Positions 1-5,868 of a DNA stretch of 7,129 nt are shown in pieces. Source of the stretch: Rhodospirillales bacterium. Lineage in GTDB: Bacteria; Pseudomonadota; Alphaproteobacteria; UBA828. The stretch is taken from assembly GCA_026712885.1 (NCBI GenBank), contig JAPOPO010000372.1:1-7129 (forward strand), written 5' to 3'. Each line of letters begins with the position of its first letter. The first letter of the stretch is position 1. The notes beneath the pieces are model-generated. The model did no database searches. It saw only the letters and a list, made by a program, of their open reading frames with translations, and was not told the DNA's origin. Position numbers and translations under genes: made by a program.

Positions 1-70
1 TGCCAGGCCGCGCCCGCGGCCCGCCGCCTCTCCCTGTCCCAATCTGCCCCTAGAGGCGGAGAGCAACTGT

Positions 71-90
71 ACACATCAATTATGAGGTGT
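71..90. promoter_or_regulatory. AT-rich imperfect inverted repeat upstream of the STAS gene (candidate operator)
   Basis: The arms ACACATCA (71-78) and TGAGGTGT (83-90) are complementary at seven of eight positions around a 4-bp ATTA centre. The stretch is clearly more AT-rich than the surrounding DNA and lies 67 bp before the chosen start of the STAS gene. The 8-4-8 symmetry is of the kind bound by dimeric repressors, but no regulator gene is adjacent and no convincing -35/-10 pair could be placed around it. Positions 1-70 hold no gene I can support; an upstream reading frame could end at the TAG at 51-53, but this is not distinguishable from chance. Confidence 0.25.
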
Positions 91-156
91 GTGTGCAGCT
101 GATTTATGGCCGGCCTCGTGTTCGCAGGCTATTCTGAGCCCGCGAGACAGGGAACA

Positions 157-501
157 ATGGCCATGGAAGTGACCAGCGAACGCCGGGATGGTGTCCTGTG
201 GGTCCACGTGAGCGGCCGCATCAATATCCTCAATGCCGCGCAGTTCGAGGAGACAGTCGCAGACGAAATAGAGGATGGCGACCGGGCGGTAATTGTTGAC
301 CTTGAGAACCTGGTCTACATCAGCAGCGCCGGCCTTTACGCCGTCCTCAGGGTCGCAAAGAGCTTGTGGCAACGCGATGCGGCGTTCGCGCTGTGCGCAC
401 TGTCGGATTCCGTCCATTTGGTCTTCGAGAGGGTAGGGTTCGCCAAAATTATGGCAATCCATTCGACCAGGGCCGAGGCACTGGCGTCGCTCGAAGATTG
501 A
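157..501 (+). CDS. STAS-domain protein, anti-sigma factor antagonist type
   Basis: This is a 114-residue single-domain protein of the SpoIIAA/RsbV-like STAS fold. Such proteins bind an anti-sigma factor kinase and are switched off by serine phosphorylation. The N-terminal strands (about residues 4-24, ending VSGRIN) lead to the diagnostic core IVDLENLVYISSAGL at residues 46-60. The second serine of ISSAGL (Ser57) aligns with the phosphorylated serine of SpoIIAA. The length is typical for a stand-alone STAS protein. An in-frame ATG at 106 has no ribosome site; ATG 157 has AGGGA at 149-153 a few bases upstream, and ATG 163 is an equally possible start. No partner kinase, phosphatase or sigma factor lies in the window, so the partner is unknown. 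It could serve general stress, motility or envelope signalling. The family call is firm; the role is inferred. Confidence 0.88.
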   Translation: MAMEVTSERRDGVLWVHVSGRINILNAAQFEETVADEIEDGDRAVIVDLENLVYISSAGLYAVLRVAKSLWQRDAAFALCALSDSVHLVFERVGFAKIMAIHSTRAEALASLED

Positions 502-623
502 ACTGGCGGCCCGGTATCCCCTCACGCGGCTCGAGGGTGCCGTCGACCAAGCCCATTGCCGCGTCCTCGCTGCGCGCGATTCGTATCCGAACGCGGGTCC
601 CCTGTTCGTGCGCGGGACGTTGC

Positions 624-693
624 TCACGCGCTCGCGGCCTTTCTCGTGCGAGCGACCATGTCTCGCGCGCAAGACCCTTCGGGCTTGCGCGAC
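624..693 (+). repeat. Two tandem hairpins upstream of the carboxylase gene, possibly diverged copies of the 3182-3291 element
   Basis: The first hairpin pairs CGCTCGC (629-635) with GCGAGCG (648-654). The second pairs CGCGCAAG (666-673) with CTTGCGCG (684-691), and an inner CCC/GGG closes on TTC. They sit 37 bp apart, separated by CATG (657-660). Aligned without gaps to one copy of the array at 3182-3291, the stems fall in the same register. By hand count, identity is about 20/33 for the first and 22/33 for the second, and both end in GCGAC. Arm differences keep the pairing. No T-run follows, so this is not a classic terminator. A smaller hairpin lies at 576-594. The rest of the 502-759 gap shows no gene. 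GC-rich DNA makes hairpins readily, so relatedness is tentative. Confidence 0.35.
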
Positions 694-706
694 CGCGTGC
701 GACTGG

Positions 707-734
707 TTGCATCGCGGGTAACGGCCTGTACCTT
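707..734 (+). promoter_or_regulatory. Weak candidate promoter for the leucine-degradation gene pair
   Basis: TTGCAT (707-712) is followed after 16 bp by TACCTT (729-734), placing a start of transcription about 20 bp before the ATG at 760. The -35 carries the conserved TTG but the -10 matches poorly (T, A and final T only). It is the best pair I could place in the gap; the true promoter may lie elsewhere. Confidence 0.2.
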
Positions 735-759
735 GGCGGTGCCAGCCAGCGAGGAGGCG

Positions 760-2364
760 ATGGAGGTTCTGCGCTCGACGGTCGATCCGGCCTCGGACAA
801 GTTCAAGGGCAACGAGGCGGCCATGCGGGCGCTGGTCGACGACCTCGCCACGCGCCACGCGCGGGTGCTGGAGGGCGGCCCTGCGAGCGCGCGCGAGCGG
901 CACCGGGAGCGTGGCAAGATGCTGCCGCGCGAGCGGGTGGCAGAGCTGATCGACCCGGGCTCGCCCTTCCTGGAGCTCTCGGCGCTGGCAGCGGACGGGC
1001 TCTACGGCACGGACGTTCCGGCCGCCGGCATCATCACCGGTATCGGGCGGGTCGAGGGGCGCGAGTGCGTCGTGATTGCCAACGACGCGACGGTCAAGGG
1101 AGGCACCTACTACCCGCTGACCGTCAAAAAACACATCCGCGCCCAGGAGATTGCCGAGCAGAACCGGCTGCCCTGCGTCTACCTGGTGGATTCGGGCGGG
1201 GCCAACCTGCCGCACCAGGACGAGGTGTTCCCCGACCGCGAGCATTTCGGGCGCATCTTCTACAACCAGGCGCGCATGTCGGCGAAGGGCATCGCCCAGG
1301 TCGCCGTGGTGATGGGCTCGTGCACGGCGGGCGGGGCCTACGTGCCGGCGATGTCCGACGAGACCATCATCGTCAAGGAGCAGGGCACGATCTTCCTGGG
1401 CGGCCCGCCCCTGGTGAAGGCCGCGACCGGGGAGGAGGTGAGCGCCGAGGAGCTGGGCGGCGCCGACGTGCACACGCGGCTCTCCGGTGTTGCCGACCAC
1501 ATGGCGGCGGACGATGCCGATGCGATCCACCGGGCGCGGTCCATCGTCGCCCGCCTCGACGCCGGGCCGCCGGGGGCTGCGCCCCAGTCGGCGCCGGAGC
1601 CCGCCTACGACCCGGCAGAGATCTACGGCATCGTGCCGCAGTCGCTCAGGACCATGTTCAACGTGCGCGAGGTGATCGCGCGCATTGCGGACGGCAGCCG
1701 CTTCGACGAGTTCAAGGCCCGCTACGGCGCCACCCTGGTGACGGGCTTCGCGAACATCGGCGGGCAACTCGTCGGCATCCTCGCCAACAACGGCATCCTC
1801 TTCTCCGAGTCCTCGCTCAAGGGCGCGCACTTCATCGAGCTCTGCTGCCAGCGCGGCATCCCGCTGCTCTTCCTGCAGAACATCGTGGGCTTCATGGTGG
1901 GCAAGCGCTACGAGCAGGGCGGCATCGCCAAGGACGGGGCCAAGCTGGTCACCGCGGTCTCGTGTGCGGCCGTGCCCAAGCTCACGGTCATCATCGGCGG
2001 CAGCTACGGGGCCGGGAACTACGGCATGTGCGGGCGCGCCTTCGGGCCGCGTTTCCTCTGGATGTGGCCCAATGCGCGCATCTCGGTGATGGGCGGCGAG
2101 CAGGCGGCGAGCGTGCTCGCCCGCATCCGGCGTGACCGGATCGAAGCCGGCGGCGACGAATGGAGCGAGGACGAGGAGGCCGCGTTCAAGGCGCCGATCC
2201 TCTCCCAGTACGAGGAGCAGGGGAATCCTTACTACGCCGCAGCCCGGCTCTGGCACGACGGGGTGATCGACCCGGCCGAGACGAGGCAGGTGCTGGCGCG
2301 GGCTCTCGGCATCGTCGCGCGCGGGCCGGCCGAGGCCACGCGCTTCGGCGTCTTCAGGATGTAG
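760..2364 (+). CDS. mccB: 3-methylcrotonyl-CoA carboxylase, carboxyltransferase (beta) subunit
   Basis: This subunit transfers the carboxyl group from carboxybiotin to 3-methylcrotonyl-CoA, giving 3-methylglutaconyl-CoA in leucine breakdown (also called liuB); it acts in the cytoplasm. The 534 residues match the usual length of about 535. Signatures are [19 protein letters not shown] (114-132), [17 protein letters not shown] (144-160, characteristic of the MCC branch), the first oxyanion-hole segment [13 protein letters not shown] (186-198), the second one [13 protein letters not shown] (413-425), and the family C-terminus TRFGVFRM. The frame stays open upstream to 556, but family homology starts near this ATG and GAGGAGG lies at 751-757, directly before it; the upstream part is low-complexity translation of a hairpin region. 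The hydratase gene follows after 15 bp. The biotin-carrying alpha subunit expected as partner is not in the window. Geranyl-CoA carboxylase beta is the main alternative but less likely given the neighbour. Confidence 0.93.
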   Translation: MEVLRSTVDPASDKFKGNEAAMRALVDDLATRHARVLEGGPASARERHRERGKMLPRERVAELIDPGSPFLELSALAADGLYGTDVPAAGIITGIGRVEGRECVVIANDATVKGGTYYPLTVKKHIRAQEIAEQNRLPCVYLVDSGGANLPHQDEVFPDREHFGRIFYNQARMSAKGIAQVAVVMGSCTAGGAYVPAMSDETIIVKEQGTIFLGGPPLVKAATGEEVSAEELGGADVHTRLSGVADHMAADDADAIHRARSIVARLDAGPPGAAPQSAPEPAYDPAEIYGIVPQSLRTMFNVREVIARIADGSRFDEFKARYGATLVTGFANIGGQLVGILANNGILFSESSLKGAHFIELCCQRGIPLLFLQNIVGFMVGKRYEQGGIAKDGAKLVTAVSCAAVPKLTVIIGGSYGAGNYGMCGRAFGPRFLWMWPNARISVMGGEQAASVLARIRRDRIEAGGDEWSEDEEAAFKAPILSQYEEQGNPYYAAARLWHDGVIDPAETRQVLARALGIVARGPAEATRFGVFRM

Positions 2365-2379
2365 CGGAGGACGCAGGGC

Positions 2380-3165
2380 ATGGCCGACGACACCGTGCTG
2401 GTCGGATTCGAGGGCGCCGTCGCCACGGTCACGCTCAACCGGCCCGAGGCGCACAACGCCTTCGACGACGCGCTGGTCGCCCTGCTCACGAACACGCTCG
2501 AGGGGCTGGGCGCGCGCTACGACGTGCGCGTGGTGGTTCTCGCCGGGCGCGGAAAATCTTTCAGTGCCGGTGCCGATCTCGCCTACATGAAACGGGCCGC
2601 GAGCTTCTCGGAGGCGGAGAACATCGTCGATGCCCGCGCGGTCGCGCGCCTCCTCATGGTGCTGGGTGGCCTGCCCAAGCCCACCGTGGCGCTGGTGCAG
2701 GGGCCGGCCTACGGCGGCGGCGTCGGGCTGGTCAGCGCCTGCGATATCGCCATCGCGGCCGAGAGCGCGGCCTTCGCATTGACCGAGGTGCGCCTCGGGC
2801 TGATCCCCGCCGTGATCAGCCCCTTCGTGGTCCGCGCGATCGGCGACTCCCACAGCCGGCGCTACATGCTCACCGGCGAGCGCTTCGATGCGGAGACCGC
2901 ATTGCGGATCGGGCTGGTGCACGAGGTGGTGCCTGCCAAGGCCCTCGAAGCGCGCGGCGCGGAGATCGTGCAGACCCTGCTGAAGTGCTCGCCAGACGCG
3001 CAACGCCGGGCGAAGTCGCTGATCGACGCGGTCTCGGGCCGGCCCATTGACGATGCGCTGGCCGACGACGTCGCGCGCCGCATCGCCGCCGCCCGAGCCT
3101 CGGAAGACGGGAAGGAGGGGATCGCCGCCTTCCTCGAGAAGCGGCCGCCCCGGTGGTGGGACTGA
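2380..3165 (+). CDS. liuC: Methylglutaconyl-CoA hydratase-type enoyl-CoA hydratase (crotonase family)
   Basis: It probably hydrates 3-methylglutaconyl-CoA to HMG-CoA, the step after the upstream carboxylase. The 261 residues form one crotonase domain. Visible motifs are LNRPEAHNAF (19-28), the CoA-binding oxyanion segment GKSFSAGADL (58-67), the second oxyanion segment AYGGGVGL (110-117), the catalytic-region segment FALTEVRLGLIPAVISP (132-148) with Glu136 as likely acid/base, and the C-terminal EKRPPRW common in this subgroup. The position of the first catalytic glutamate of rat crotonase (GGGxE) is occupied by glycine (GGGVG). I recall this as normal for bacterial LiuC proteins rather than a defect. 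GGAGG at 2366-2370, 9 bp before the ATG, supports this start. Spacing of 15 bp to mccB indicates one operon. The family is certain; substrate specificity rests on motifs and neighbour. Confidence 0.9.
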   Translation: MADDTVLVGFEGAVATVTLNRPEAHNAFDDALVALLTNTLEGLGARYDVRVVVLAGRGKSFSAGADLAYMKRAASFSEAENIVDARAVARLLMVLGGLPKPTVALVQGPAYGGGVGLVSACDIAIAAESAAFALTEVRLGLIPAVISPFVVRAIGDSHSRRYMLTGERFDAETALRIGLVHEVVPAKALEARGAEIVQTLLKCSPDAQRRAKSLIDAVSGRPIDDALADDVARRIAAARASEDGKEGIAAFLEKRPPRWWD

Positions 3166-3181
3166 ACCCGCAAGAGCCAGA

Positions 3182-3291
3182 TTCCGCGCGCGTCAGGCTT
3201 CGCGGACGCGCGACTCCATGTTCCGCGCGCGTCAGGCTTCGCGGACGCGCGATATCATGTTCCGCGCGCGTCAGGCTTCGCGGACGCGCGA
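3182..3291 (+). repeat. Tandem array of three identical 32-bp palindromic elements, 39-bp period
   Basis: Copies lie at 3182-3213, 3221-3252 and 3260-3291 and are identical to one another. Each contains a perfect 8-bp stem, CGCGCGTC pairing with GACGCGCG, around the 10-base loop AGGCTTCGCG (copy 1: 3187-3194 and 3205-3212). The 7-base spacers CTCCATG and TATCATG differ in their first bases but share CATG directly before copies 2 and 3. The array fills most of the 127-bp gap between the hydratase stop and the DUF1489 start, and its last base is one base from the GTG. Because 39 is divisible by three, the array is open in the DUF1489 frame and could encode MFRARQASRTRD units. No T-run follows any stem. 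It resembles REP-type palindromic elements; no transposase is nearby. Confidence 0.92.
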
Positions 3292-3292
3292 C

Positions 3293-3724
3293 GTGGCACT
3301 GCACCTGCTGAAGCTCGCCGTCGGAATCGACGGCGTCGACCACCTTCGCGCGGTCCAGGCTGCGCGGCTTGAGAGGCTCGGCCGGCTGATCCACGTCACC
3401 CGCTTCACGCCGCGCCGGGCCGAAGAGATCCTGGCCGGCGGCTCCATGTACTGGGTCATCCGGCACCGCATCCGCGTGCGCCAGCGCATCCTGGCGTTCG
3501 ACCGGCACGAGACGAAGGCCGCAGGCAAGCCCAAGTGCGCCATCGTGCTCGATCCCGAGCTGATTGCCACCGACCCGGTGCACCGCCGCCCGCACCAGGG
3601 CTGGCGCTACCTGGAGGGCACCGCTGCGCCGCGCGACCTCGGCCCGGTGGGAACGGTCGAGATACCCGAGGACGCGTTCCCGCCGGACATGGCGGCCGAG
3701 CTCCGCGCTCTCGGTCTTCTCTGA
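3293..3724 (+). CDS. DUF1489 family protein (function unknown)
   Basis: From the GTG at 3293 the product is 143 residues and begins (M)ALHLLKLAVGIDGVDHL, the way I recall DUF1489 proteins beginning. Recognisable blocks are RLIHVTRFTPRRAEEILAGG (31-50), SMYWVIRHRIRVRQRIL (51-67) and the C-terminal LDPELIATDP...HQGWRYLE (86-108). The family is widespread in Alphaproteobacteria and its role is not known to me. No signal peptide or membrane segment is visible; it looks like a small basic cytoplasmic protein. The frame stays open back to 3047 through the repeat array, and in-frame ATGs at 3218 and 3257 would add repeat-encoded N-termini. The GTG is chosen because family similarity begins there. 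No good ribosome site precedes any of these starts, since the hairpin array occupies that place, so translation may be weak or coupled. Confidence 0.82.
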   Translation: MALHLLKLAVGIDGVDHLRAVQAARLERLGRLIHVTRFTPRRAEEILAGGSMYWVIRHRIRVRQRILAFDRHETKAAGKPKCAIVLDPELIATDPVHRRPHQGWRYLEGTAAPRDLGPVGTVEIPEDAFPPDMAAELRALGLL

Positions 3725-3743
3725 GCGCCGCCTGCGCGGGCCG

Positions 3744-3752
3744 TGCTATGGT
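3744..3752 (+). promoter_or_regulatory. Candidate extended -10 promoter for the DUF1326 gene
   Basis: TGCTATGGT reads as an extended -10 element (TG, one base, then TATGGT at 3747-3752). No good -35 sits 16-18 bp upstream, which extended -10 promoters tolerate. Transcription would start near 3759, just before the ribosome site GGAGGG at 3769-3774 and the ATG at 3782. This would give the gene its own short-leader transcript, separate from the DUF1489 gene ending at 3724. Confidence 0.38.
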
Positions 3753-3781
3753 GATGCGGTGGAGCGACGGAGGGCACGGCC

Positions 3782-4405
3782 ATGAGCGGGGCGGACTGGC
3801 ACATCAAGGGCGACTATTTCGAGACCTGTAGCTGCGACTACCTCTGCCCCTGCATCTTCACCAACATGACCGCGATGCCGACTGACGGCGTCTGCGAGGT
3901 CGCGATCGTGCTGGATATCGCGGAGGGGCACTACGGCGACACCCGCCTCGACGGCGTCGCCTTCGTCACCGCGGCGATGGTGGCGGGGCCGATGGGTGAC
4001 GGCAACTGGACCCTCGGCCTCATCATCGACGAGGGGGCGAGCGAAGCGCAGGTGGAGGCCATCGGCCGCATTTGCTCCGGCGACGAGGGCGGCCCGATGG
4101 CGTTGATGGCGCCCTTGGTCGGCACCTTCGCCGGCGTCGAGCGGGCGCCGATCAAGATCGAGCGGCGGAAGATGGGCTTCTCGATCACCGCCGGCGACCT
4201 GCTCAGCCACGGGGCCGAAGGCGTGCCCAGCCTGCCGGATCCGTCCGAGACCATCATGATCGACAACACCGGGCATCCGGCGAACAAGCGCTTGCACCTC
4301 GCCATCGGGAGCCACAGCCACCTGAACGCCTTCGGCATCGAGTGGAACGACGCGGAAGGCGGGCACAACGGCCACTACGCCCCGTTCGACTGGCGGCCGA
4401 ACTAA
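3782..4405 (+). CDS. DUF1326 family protein with Cys-rich N-terminal motif
   Basis: This 207-residue protein of unknown function matches DUF1326. The N-terminus WHIKGDYFETCSCDYLCPC carries Cys16, Cys18, Cys22 and Cys24 in a CxCx3CxC arrangement, which suggests a metal or redox site; Cys38 follows. The central block GNWTLGLIIDEGASEAQVEA (74-93) through ICSGDEGGPMALMAPLVGTF (97-116) is the family signature. The C-terminal third is rich in histidine (165, 172, 178, 180, 195, 198), offering further possible ligands. There is no signal peptide or membrane helix, so it is predicted cytoplasmic. GGAGGG at 3769-3774, 7 bp before the ATG, fixes the start. I recall DUF1326 genes often lying beside DUF2182 membrane proteins, but none is here. 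The family call is firm; metal binding is inference. Confidence 0.88.
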   Translation: MSGADWHIKGDYFETCSCDYLCPCIFTNMTAMPTDGVCEVAIVLDIAEGHYGDTRLDGVAFVTAAMVAGPMGDGNWTLGLIIDEGASEAQVEAIGRICSGDEGGPMALMAPLVGTFAGVERAPIKIERRKMGFSITAGDLLSHGAEGVPSLPDPSETIMIDNTGHPANKRLHLAIGSHSHLNAFGIEWNDAEGGHNGHYAPFDWRPN

Positions 4406-4428
4406 GCCAGGATTTCGGCAGGTCGAAA

Positions 4429-4451
4429 CGGGCGGTGGGAGCTAACGCCCG
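4429..4451 (-). terminator. Weak hairpin between convergent genes, possible terminator
   Basis: CGGGCG (4429-4434) pairs with CGCCCG (4446-4451) around an 11-base loop that contains the stop codon of the minus-strand gene. Read on the minus strand the stem is followed by only three Ts, so an intrinsic terminator here would be weak. It sits in the 36-bp gap between convergent stop codons, where a terminator is expected. On the plus strand no T-run follows. Confidence 0.3.
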
Positions 4452-5155
4452 CAGGCCTCGATCAGCGAGCGGAAAATGCGGGCATCGCCGGGGTCGATCG
4501 CGTACTCCGGGTGCCACTGCACGCCGATGAACCAGCGGTGCGTCGGGTCCTCGATGCCCTCGATCACGCCGTCGGGCGCGAGTGCGTTGACCACTAGGCC
4601 GGGCGCCGCCTCGGCCACGGCCTGGTGATGGGCGCTGTTCACCTGCATGGCATCGCTGCCGACGATGGCCCTGAGCACGCTGCCGACCTCCAGTGACACC
4701 GCGTGGCCGGGCTCGGTGCGCGGGTTGGGCTGCTCGTGGGCCAGGGCATCGGGCACCGCGTCGGGGATGTGCTGGATGAGGCTGCCGCCGAGCGCCACGT
4801 TCATCAGCTGCTGGCCGCCGCAGATGCCGAGGGAAGGGACGGCGCGCGCATGCGCGGCGCGGGTGATGGCAAGCTCGAAGGCGGTGCGCCGGTCCTTGGT
4901 GGTGACGGTCTCGTGTCGTGAAGTGGCGCCGAAGAGGGCCGGGTCCACGTCGAAAGCGCCGCCGGTGATGATCAGGCCGTCCACCGTCTCCAGATAGCGC
5001 TCGGCGAGCTCCGGCTCATGCGGCAGCGCGACGGGAACCCCGCCGGCTGCCGCGATCGCCGTGCAGTAATTCTCGCGGATCGCGTACCAGGGCTCGCCGG
5101 AATAGCCGCCGGGCGGCTCGGAATCGAGGGTGAGACCGATGACGGGCTGAGCCAT
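4442..5155 (-). CDS. Class I glutamine amidotransferase-like hydrolase (peptidase C26, PuuD-like)
   Basis: The 237-residue protein belongs to the peptidase C26 family, which includes gamma-glutamyl-GABA hydrolase PuuD and related gamma-glutamyl cleaving enzymes. It starts PVIGLTLDSEPP and has LIITGGAFDVDPALFG (61-76), the nucleophile elbow SLGICGGQQLMNVALGG (108-124) with Cys112, the NSAHHQAV segment (173-180), and VQWHPE (212-217) with catalytic His215 and Glu217. The triad is complete and the length is about normal. A longer open frame reaches 5503, but that extension overlaps tadA and is not family-like; similarity begins at this ATG. No ribosome site precedes it; a promoter at 5162-5190 would start transcription at the ATG itself. 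The substrate is unknown: putrescine-pathway partners are absent, so PuuD itself is not claimed. Confidence 0.88.
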   Translation of the reverse strand: MAQPVIGLTLDSEPPGGYSGEPWYAIRENYCTAIAAAGGVPVALPHEPELAERYLETVDGLIITGGAFDVDPALFGATSRHETVTTKDRRTAFELAITRAAHARAVPSLGICGGQQLMNVALGGSLIQHIPDAVPDALAHEQPNPRTEPGHAVSLEVGSVLRAIVGSDAMQVNSAHHQAVAEAAPGLVVNALAPDGVIEGIEDPTHRWFIGVQWHPEYAIDPGDARIFRSLIEACGR

Positions 5156-5161
5156 CGGCGG

Positions 5162-5190
5162 ACTGTAGGAGCGCCGCGAGCCCGCCGCAA
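5162..5190 (-). promoter_or_regulatory. Promoter for the C26 hydrolase gene, predicting a leaderless transcript
   Basis: On the minus strand TTGCGG (5190-5185) and TACAGT (5167-5162) are separated by exactly 17 bp, a good vegetative -35/-10 pair. Six bases (CCGCCG) lie between the -10 and the ATG, so the start of transcription falls on or within a base or two of the initiation codon. The lack of any Shine-Dalgarno sequence agrees with leaderless translation. Confidence 0.5.
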
Positions 5191-5267
5191 CCGAGTGACA
5201 CCAGCCTGCACCAGCGCCCTCAACGCACCCCCTTGACCCGCCGAAGGACCGGCTGGACCCTGCAGCC

Positions 5268-5726
5268 ATGCTGAATGAACCGCCTTCCCCGATGGACCTT
5301 GCCATGGTCGAGGCCGAGGCGGCGCGCGATCGGGGCGAGGTGCCGGTGGGCGCGGTGGTGGTCGACGGGCGCACCGGCGCGGTTCTGGCGCGCGCCGGCA
5401 ACGAGACGGAAGCGACGCACGACCCGACGGCGCATGCCGAGATGCTGGCCATCCGTGCCGCCGCAGCCACACGGGGCACGGCGCGGCTCGTGGACTGCGA
5501 CATCTACGTCACGCTGGAGCCCTGCGCCATGTGCGCGCAGGCCATCGCCTTCGCCCGGCTGAGGCGGCTCTACTTCGGCGCGTCCGACCCCAAGGGCGGC
5601 GGGGTCGAGCACGGCGCGCGCATCTTTCAGCAGCCCACCTGCCACCACCGGCCCGAGGTCATCGGCGGCGTGCAGGAAACCCGCGCCGCCGCCCTGCTCC
5701 GCCGTTTCTTCGAGGCGCGCCGATAG
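5268..5726 (+). CDS. tadA: tRNA-specific adenosine deaminase (wobble A34 to inosine)
   Basis: TadA deaminates A34 of tRNA-Arg(ACG) to inosine, letting one tRNA read several arginine codons; it acts as a cytoplasmic homodimer and is usually essential. The 152 residues form one zinc deaminase domain. GEVPVGAVVVD (23-33) is followed by the zinc ligand and proton shuttle in DPTAHAEML (His56, Glu58), then LEPCAMC with zinc ligands Cys86 and Cys89. These positions are one off from those of E. coli TadA. The block FGASDPKGGGVEHGARIF (103-120) and PTCHHRPEV (123-131) mark it as TadA rather than a cytosine or guanine deaminase. The start has only a weak ribosome site (TGGA near 5254-5257). An ATG at 5292 is less likely, since family similarity covers the first residues. 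The gene is divergent from the C26 hydrolase with a 112-bp gap. Confidence 0.92.
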   Translation: MLNEPPSPMDLAMVEAEAARDRGEVPVGAVVVDGRTGAVLARAGNETEATHDPTAHAEMLAIRAAAATRGTARLVDCDIYVTLEPCAMCAQAIAFARLRRLYFGASDPKGGGVEHGARIFQQPTCHHRPEVIGGVQETRAAALLRRFFEARR

Positions 5727-5728
5727 AG

Positions 5729-5763
5729 CGCGGCCGTCAACGACGGGCGCGCGACAGGCCGCG
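5729..5763 (+). terminator. Hairpin just after tadA, possible transcript end
   Basis: CGCGGCC (5729-5735) pairs with GGCCGCG (5757-5763), and GTC/GAC inside can extend the stem past a one-base bulge. It begins two bases after the tadA stop. No T-run follows, so it is not a canonical intrinsic terminator; it may protect the 3' end or be incidental to GC-rich DNA. Confidence 0.25.
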
Positions 5764-5810
5764 ACCGCAGGCCGGCTGCCGTGAGCGAAAAAAGTGATCC
5801 ATAGCCGACA

Positions 5811-5839
5811 TTGCCGGTCGGGTGCCCAAACTCTATAAG
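5811..5839 (+). promoter_or_regulatory. Sigma-70-type promoter for ndk
   Basis: TTGCCG (5811-5816) and TATAAG (5834-5839) are separated by exactly 17 bp. Transcription should start near 5846, leaving a leader of about 23 bases that contains the GGGGGAG ribosome site (5857-5863) before the ATG at 5869. It is the clearest promoter in the window and fits a strongly expressed housekeeping gene. Confidence 0.62.
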
Positions 5840-5868
5840 GGCCAGCCTTACAGCACGGGGGAGAACCC

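Noticed and set aside
556..759. N-terminal extension of mccB from an ATG at 556 or 658
   Set aside because: Family similarity and normal length begin at the ATG at 760, which has GAGGAGG directly upstream. The extension is Arg/Ala-rich translation of a hairpin-containing gap.
76..3003. 975-codon open frame on the minus strand opposite the STAS, mccB and liuC genes
   Set aside because: mccB and liuC share one reading frame, and in GC-rich genes a complementary frame often stays free of stops. The translation is low-complexity (H, R, D, G, A rich) with no recognisable domain, while the plus strand encodes clear families.
3182..3291. CRISPR array
   Set aside because: There are only three units with 7-bp spacers that are nearly alike and no cas genes; the units are strong palindromes in tandem, not repeats separated by unique 30-bp spacers.
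2870..3595. Minus-strand frame through the repeat array encoding ARPRSLTRAEH-like units
   Set aside because: It is open only because the repeat length is divisible by three; it overlaps liuC and DUF1489 antisense and matches no family.
5231..5261. TTGACC at 5233-5238 as the -35 of a tadA promoter
   Set aside because: The position 17 bp downstream reads GACCCT, with no -10 resemblance, and other spacings are no better.
5156..5503. Extended N-terminus of the C26 hydrolase up to 5503
   Set aside because: It overlaps tadA antisense, is Ser/Arg/Ala-rich without domain features, and the promoter at 5162-5190 would lie inside it.
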